Source: an uncultured Ruminococcus sp.
GTDB taxonomy: Bacteria > Bacillota > Clostridia > Oscillospirales > CAG-382
Direction of reading: 5' to 3'
Assembly: GCA_902783535.1 (NCBI GenBank)
Contig: CACZRJ010000087.1
Coordinates: 1-6,852, forward strand
DNA: 6,852 nucleotides
The notes under the pieces are model-generated. The model saw only the letters and a list, made by a program, of their open reading frames with translations. It was not told where the DNA came from and searched no databases. The position numbers were made by a program, and so were the translations under genes. Below are positions 4,737 to 6,852 of the stretch, one piece after another. Position 1 is the stretch's first letter. Each line of letters opens with the position of its first letter.

Positions 4737-6534
4737 ACAGATCAAGCAGCGGAACCGCATCGAGGACGCCGTCGCCCGGGTCGCGACGCTGAAACGGGCC
4801 GGCTCGAACCTCGTCTGCTGCTGTCCTTTTCACAGCGAAAAGACGCCTTCCTTCACCGTTTTCCCGGCGGAAGGCAGATATTACTGCTTCGGCTGTCACG
4901 CCGGAGGAGACATCATCACCTTCACGGAGCAGACGGAGGGGCTGGAATACCGGGACGCGGTCGAACGGCTGGCGCGGAGCGCCGGGATCCCGATGGAGGA
5001 GGACGCGCACGCCGGAACGCGCACGCGCTCGATCCCGCGGGAGCGGCTGTTCGAGGTCAACCGCGAGGCGGCGCGGTTCTTCTGGGACGCTTTGAATTCT
5101 CCGGAGGGCGCTGAGGCGAGATCGTATCTGCTTGAAAAAAGAAAATTCGAGAAGGCGACCATCCGCAGGTTCGGCATCGGATACGCGCCGGACGCCTGGT
5201 CCGCGCTGACCGACCATATGACGGGGAAGGGATTCACCCGCGAGGAACTGACGGCCGCCTTTCTGAGCGGCGTATCCAGGAAAACGGGCAATCTGTACGA
5301 CATCTTCCGGAACAGGCTGATGTTTCCCGTGTTCGACCTGAACGGGGAAGTCGCCGCGTTCTCCGGGCGCCGGATGAACGAGGCCGAGGAACGCAAATAC
5401 ATCAACACCTCGGACACGCCGGTCTTCAAGAAGAGCAGGATCCTGTTCGGGATGCACATCGCGAAGAAGCACGCGGAAAAAGGCATCATCCTGTGCGAAG
5501 GCGCGCCCGACTGCATCGCGATGCATCAGGCCGGATTCGAGAACGCCGCGGCAACCCTCGGCACCGCGATCACGGGAGAGCACGCCCGCATGATCTCCAG
5601 GTTCACCAAGCAGGTCTATCTGGCTTACGACATCGACGCCGCCGGCAGGAAGGCGACATTGCGCGGGATCGAACTGCTGCAGCAGGTCGGAGTCGATGCG
5701 AAGGTCGTCAATCTGGGCGAGGGAGACTCCAAGGATCCGGACGAGTTCATCAAGAATCACGGCGCGGACGCCTTCCGGAGGAAAGTGGAAGGCTCGCAGG
5801 GACAGGTGGACTACCGGATCAACGAGATCGTCTCGAGATACGACCTCACGAATCCGGACGAGAAACTGCGGTGCGCCGGAGAACTCGTCTCCTTCATTTC
5901 AACGCTCGGTTCCCGCCTGGAGCGGGACGTTTACGCACAGCGGGCGGCGGAAAAACTCCGCGTCGAGCCGCGGTCCGTCCGGGAGGAAGTCGACCGGGCG
6001 AACCGCATCGCTTTCCTGAAGGAGAGGAAAAAGGAAAACGGCAAACTGATCGAAAAACAGTCCGGCGTCTCGGACGCGATCAATCTCCAGAAAGTGCGCA
6101 TGGTCTCCGAGGCTTCCCACGAGGAGGCGATCATCGGGATCCTGCTTCTGCATCCGGAATTTGGGGAAAAAGCCGTAAAGAAACTCGATCCGGACGATTT
6201 TGCGACGGACTTCAACCGGAAGGTCTGGACGGTCTTTTCTCCCGACTGGGAGAACGGGGAAGAGCCGGACATCAACGGTCACGGCCAGCTGAAGCCGGCC
6301 GAAGTCAGCGAGATCGCGGGATACCGCGCGTCGGTCGAATCGCTCGGCGGAGGAAGCGACACGGAACTCTATTCGCACATCGAAGCGCTGAAGAGAGCGA
6401 AGGCGAAAAAGGAAGAGGACCGCAGGATGGCGGAAGATCCGGAAGCCGCGCTGAACGAAGCGCTGCAGGCGGCCAGAGCGGGGCGCGGCAGACGCGAAGA
6501 CCGGCTCAAAAATACGAAAAAAACACTCGAATAG
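4711..6534 (+). CDS. dnaG: DNA primase DnaG
   Basis: A 607-residue bacterial primase that makes RNA primers for replication with the replicative helicase. The N-terminal zinc-binding domain has C38-P-F-H41 and C59-x2-C62 (CHC2 type). The catalytic core includes RFGIGYAPDAW (153-163) and FRNRLMFPVFD (199-209). The TOPRIM centre has E263-G264, D267, D307-I-D309 and KDPDE (341-345), equivalent to the E. coli acidic metal-binding residues. The C-terminal helicase-interaction domain covers roughly 465-590 and includes EEAIIGILLLHPEF (471-484). One oddity is that the usual EGYMD of the TOPRIM loop reads EGAPD, although the acidic residues are kept. The ATG at 4711 gives MPFSKEFIEQIKQRN, matching other primases. 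The nearby AAGG is only 2 bases away and AAAGGA about 12 away, so initiation likely depends on coupling with dgt, which it overlaps by 26 bases. Confidence 0.97.
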   Translation: MPFSKEFIEQIKQRNRIEDAVARVATLKRAGSNLVCCCPFHSEKTPSFTVFPAEGRYYCFGCHAGGDIITFTEQTEGLEYRDAVERLARSAGIPMEEDAHAGTRTRSIPRERLFEVNREAARFFWDALNSPEGAEARSYLLEKRKFEKATIRRFGIGYAPDAWSALTDHMTGKGFTREELTAAFLSGVSRKTGNLYDIFRNRLMFPVFDLNGEVAAFSGRRMNEAEERKYINTSDTPVFKKSRILFGMHIAKKHAEKGIILCEGAPDCIAMHQAGFENAAATLGTAITGEHARMISRFTKQVYLAYDIDAAGRKATLRGIELLQQVGVDAKVVNLGEGDSKDPDEFIKNHGADAFRRKVEGSQGQVDYRINEIVSRYDLTNPDEKLRCAGELVSFISTLGSRLERDVYAQRAAEKLRVEPRSVREEVDRANRIAFLKERKKENGKLIEKQSGVSDAINLQKVRMVSEASHEEAIIGILLLHPEFGEKAVKKLDPDDFATDFNRKVWTVFSPDWENGEEPDINGHGQLKPAEVSEIAGYRASVESLGGGSDTELYSHIEALKRAKAKKEEDRRMAEDPEAALNEALQAARAGRGRREDRLKNTKKTLE

Positions 6535-6548
6535 ATCCATCATTTCTG

Positions 6549-6567
6549 CGAAGCGAAGCCCGCTTCG
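6549..6567 (+). other. Short hairpin in the dnaG to sigma-factor junction
   Basis: A duplicated CGAAGC (6549-6554 and 6554-6559) can pair with GCTTCG (6562-6567), giving two alternative small stems. No T-tract follows, so it is not an intrinsic terminator. A processing or translation-tuning role is possible. The junction is only 47 bases long and shows no promoter. Confidence 0.4.
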
Positions 6568-6581
6568 GAAAGGGAAGAAAC

Positions 6582-6852
6582 ATGGCAGAAAAAAAGAAGA
6601 CAAAAGTGAACGTGACCGGGACGGAGGTCCTTCCGGAAGCAAAGGAAGAGAAGGCCGAACCGAAAAAGACCCCGAAGAGTTCGAAGAAGGCGGAGCCTGC
6701 TGTACGGAAGGAAGAGCCTGCCGTAAAAGAACCGAAAGCAGAGGCCGTTTCGCCGAAGAAGAAAGCGCAGCCGGCGAAGAAGCCCGACCCGGAAGTCAAA
6801 AAAGCGGAGCCGCAGGAAAAAGAAGCTCCGGCCGTTGCCGCTTCTCCGAAGA
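6582..6852 (+). CDS. rpoD: Probable RNA polymerase sigma factor RpoD, N-terminal extension only (cut by window edge)
   Basis: The first 90 codons of a gene that runs off the right edge. The start is ATG 6582, after AGGG (6571-6574) with 7-base spacing. The visible protein is low-complexity, rich in Lys, Glu, Pro and Ala (MAEKKKTKVNVTGTEV, then repeats such as KKAEPAVR / KEEPAVKE at residues 35-50, and KKKAQPAKK). No sigma domain lies within the window. The call rests on position: 47 bases after dnaG in the conserved dgt-dnaG-rpoD order of many Firmicutes, and clostridial RpoD proteins often carry such charged N-terminal extensions. Adenine-rich codons (AAA, GAA) are more frequent here than in dnaG, as expected of a disordered, lysine-rich tail. 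The alternative is an unrelated Lys/Glu/Ala-rich protein. Confidence 0.65.
   Translation, partial: MAEKKKTKVNVTGTEVLPEAKEEKAEPKKTPKSSKKAEPAVRKEEPAVKEPKAEAVSPKKKAQPAKKPDPEVKKAEPQEKEAPAVAASPK

Noticed and set aside
3468..4760. 430-codon open frame on the minus strand across dgt
   Set aside because: It lies antisense to a clearly recognisable dGTPase, and its low-complexity Arg/Val/Asp-rich product is typical of the antisense frame of GC-rich genes.
4720..5760. 346-codon open frame on the minus strand across dnaG
   Set aside because: Antisense shadow of the primase gene; the product resembles no family I know.
1..6852. CRISPR array, insertion sequence, tRNA or attachment site
   Set aside because: I looked for regular direct repeats, transposase motifs, terminal inverted repeats and cloverleaf patterns and saw none.

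Overview
The window looks like the chromosome of a GC-rich member of the Firmicutes, most likely class Clostridia, possibly a gut lineage. Four things suggest this. AGGAGG-type ribosome binding sites are strong. A DUF5685-type gene sits next to a J-domain gene with a cysteine-rich tail. The YicC/YloC protein is of the standard type. A dGTPase, primase and probable sigma factor lie in tandem. Codons mostly end in G or C, and the few intergenic stretches are clearly richer in A+T. I see no mobile element, CRISPR array, tRNA or rRNA. The taxonomic call is inferred from gene content and from memory of the families.

The two halves are transcribed divergently from a roughly 225-base region (2351-2575) that carries a good sigma-A-type promoter on each side. 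Leftward on the minus strand, in order of transcription, are a DUF5685-family gene (TTG start), a J-domain gene overlapping it by 4 bases, a small polytopic membrane protein gene 4 bases further on, and after 41 bases the start of a yicC/yloC-family endoribonuclease gene cut by the window edge. Tight packing and lack of a terminator suggest one operon. A palindrome matching the Gram-positive LexA box consensus lies just upstream of the yloC start.

Rightward on the plus strand are a membrane-anchored alpha/beta hydrolase, then a 160-base gap holding an A-rich stretch and a large nested hairpin, then dgt (dNTP triphosphohydrolase), dnaG (primase, overlapping dgt by 26 bases) and the beginning of a K/E/P/A-rich open frame. 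By position that last frame should be the N-terminal extension of the housekeeping sigma factor RpoD. This is a version of the 'macromolecular synthesis' arrangement linking nucleotide pools, replication priming and transcription initiation.

The part most likely to hold an undescribed system is the left operon. DUF5685 shows two aspartate-rich motifs about 100 residues apart, like class I (squalene/phytoene-type) isoprenoid synthases, plus clustered cysteines. Its partner J-protein ends in seven cysteines within 23 residues, and the third gene encodes a small polytopic membrane protein. Together they could form a membrane-associated, metal-binding chaperone or lipid module, but this is a hypothesis. 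No function should be assigned from the sequence alone.
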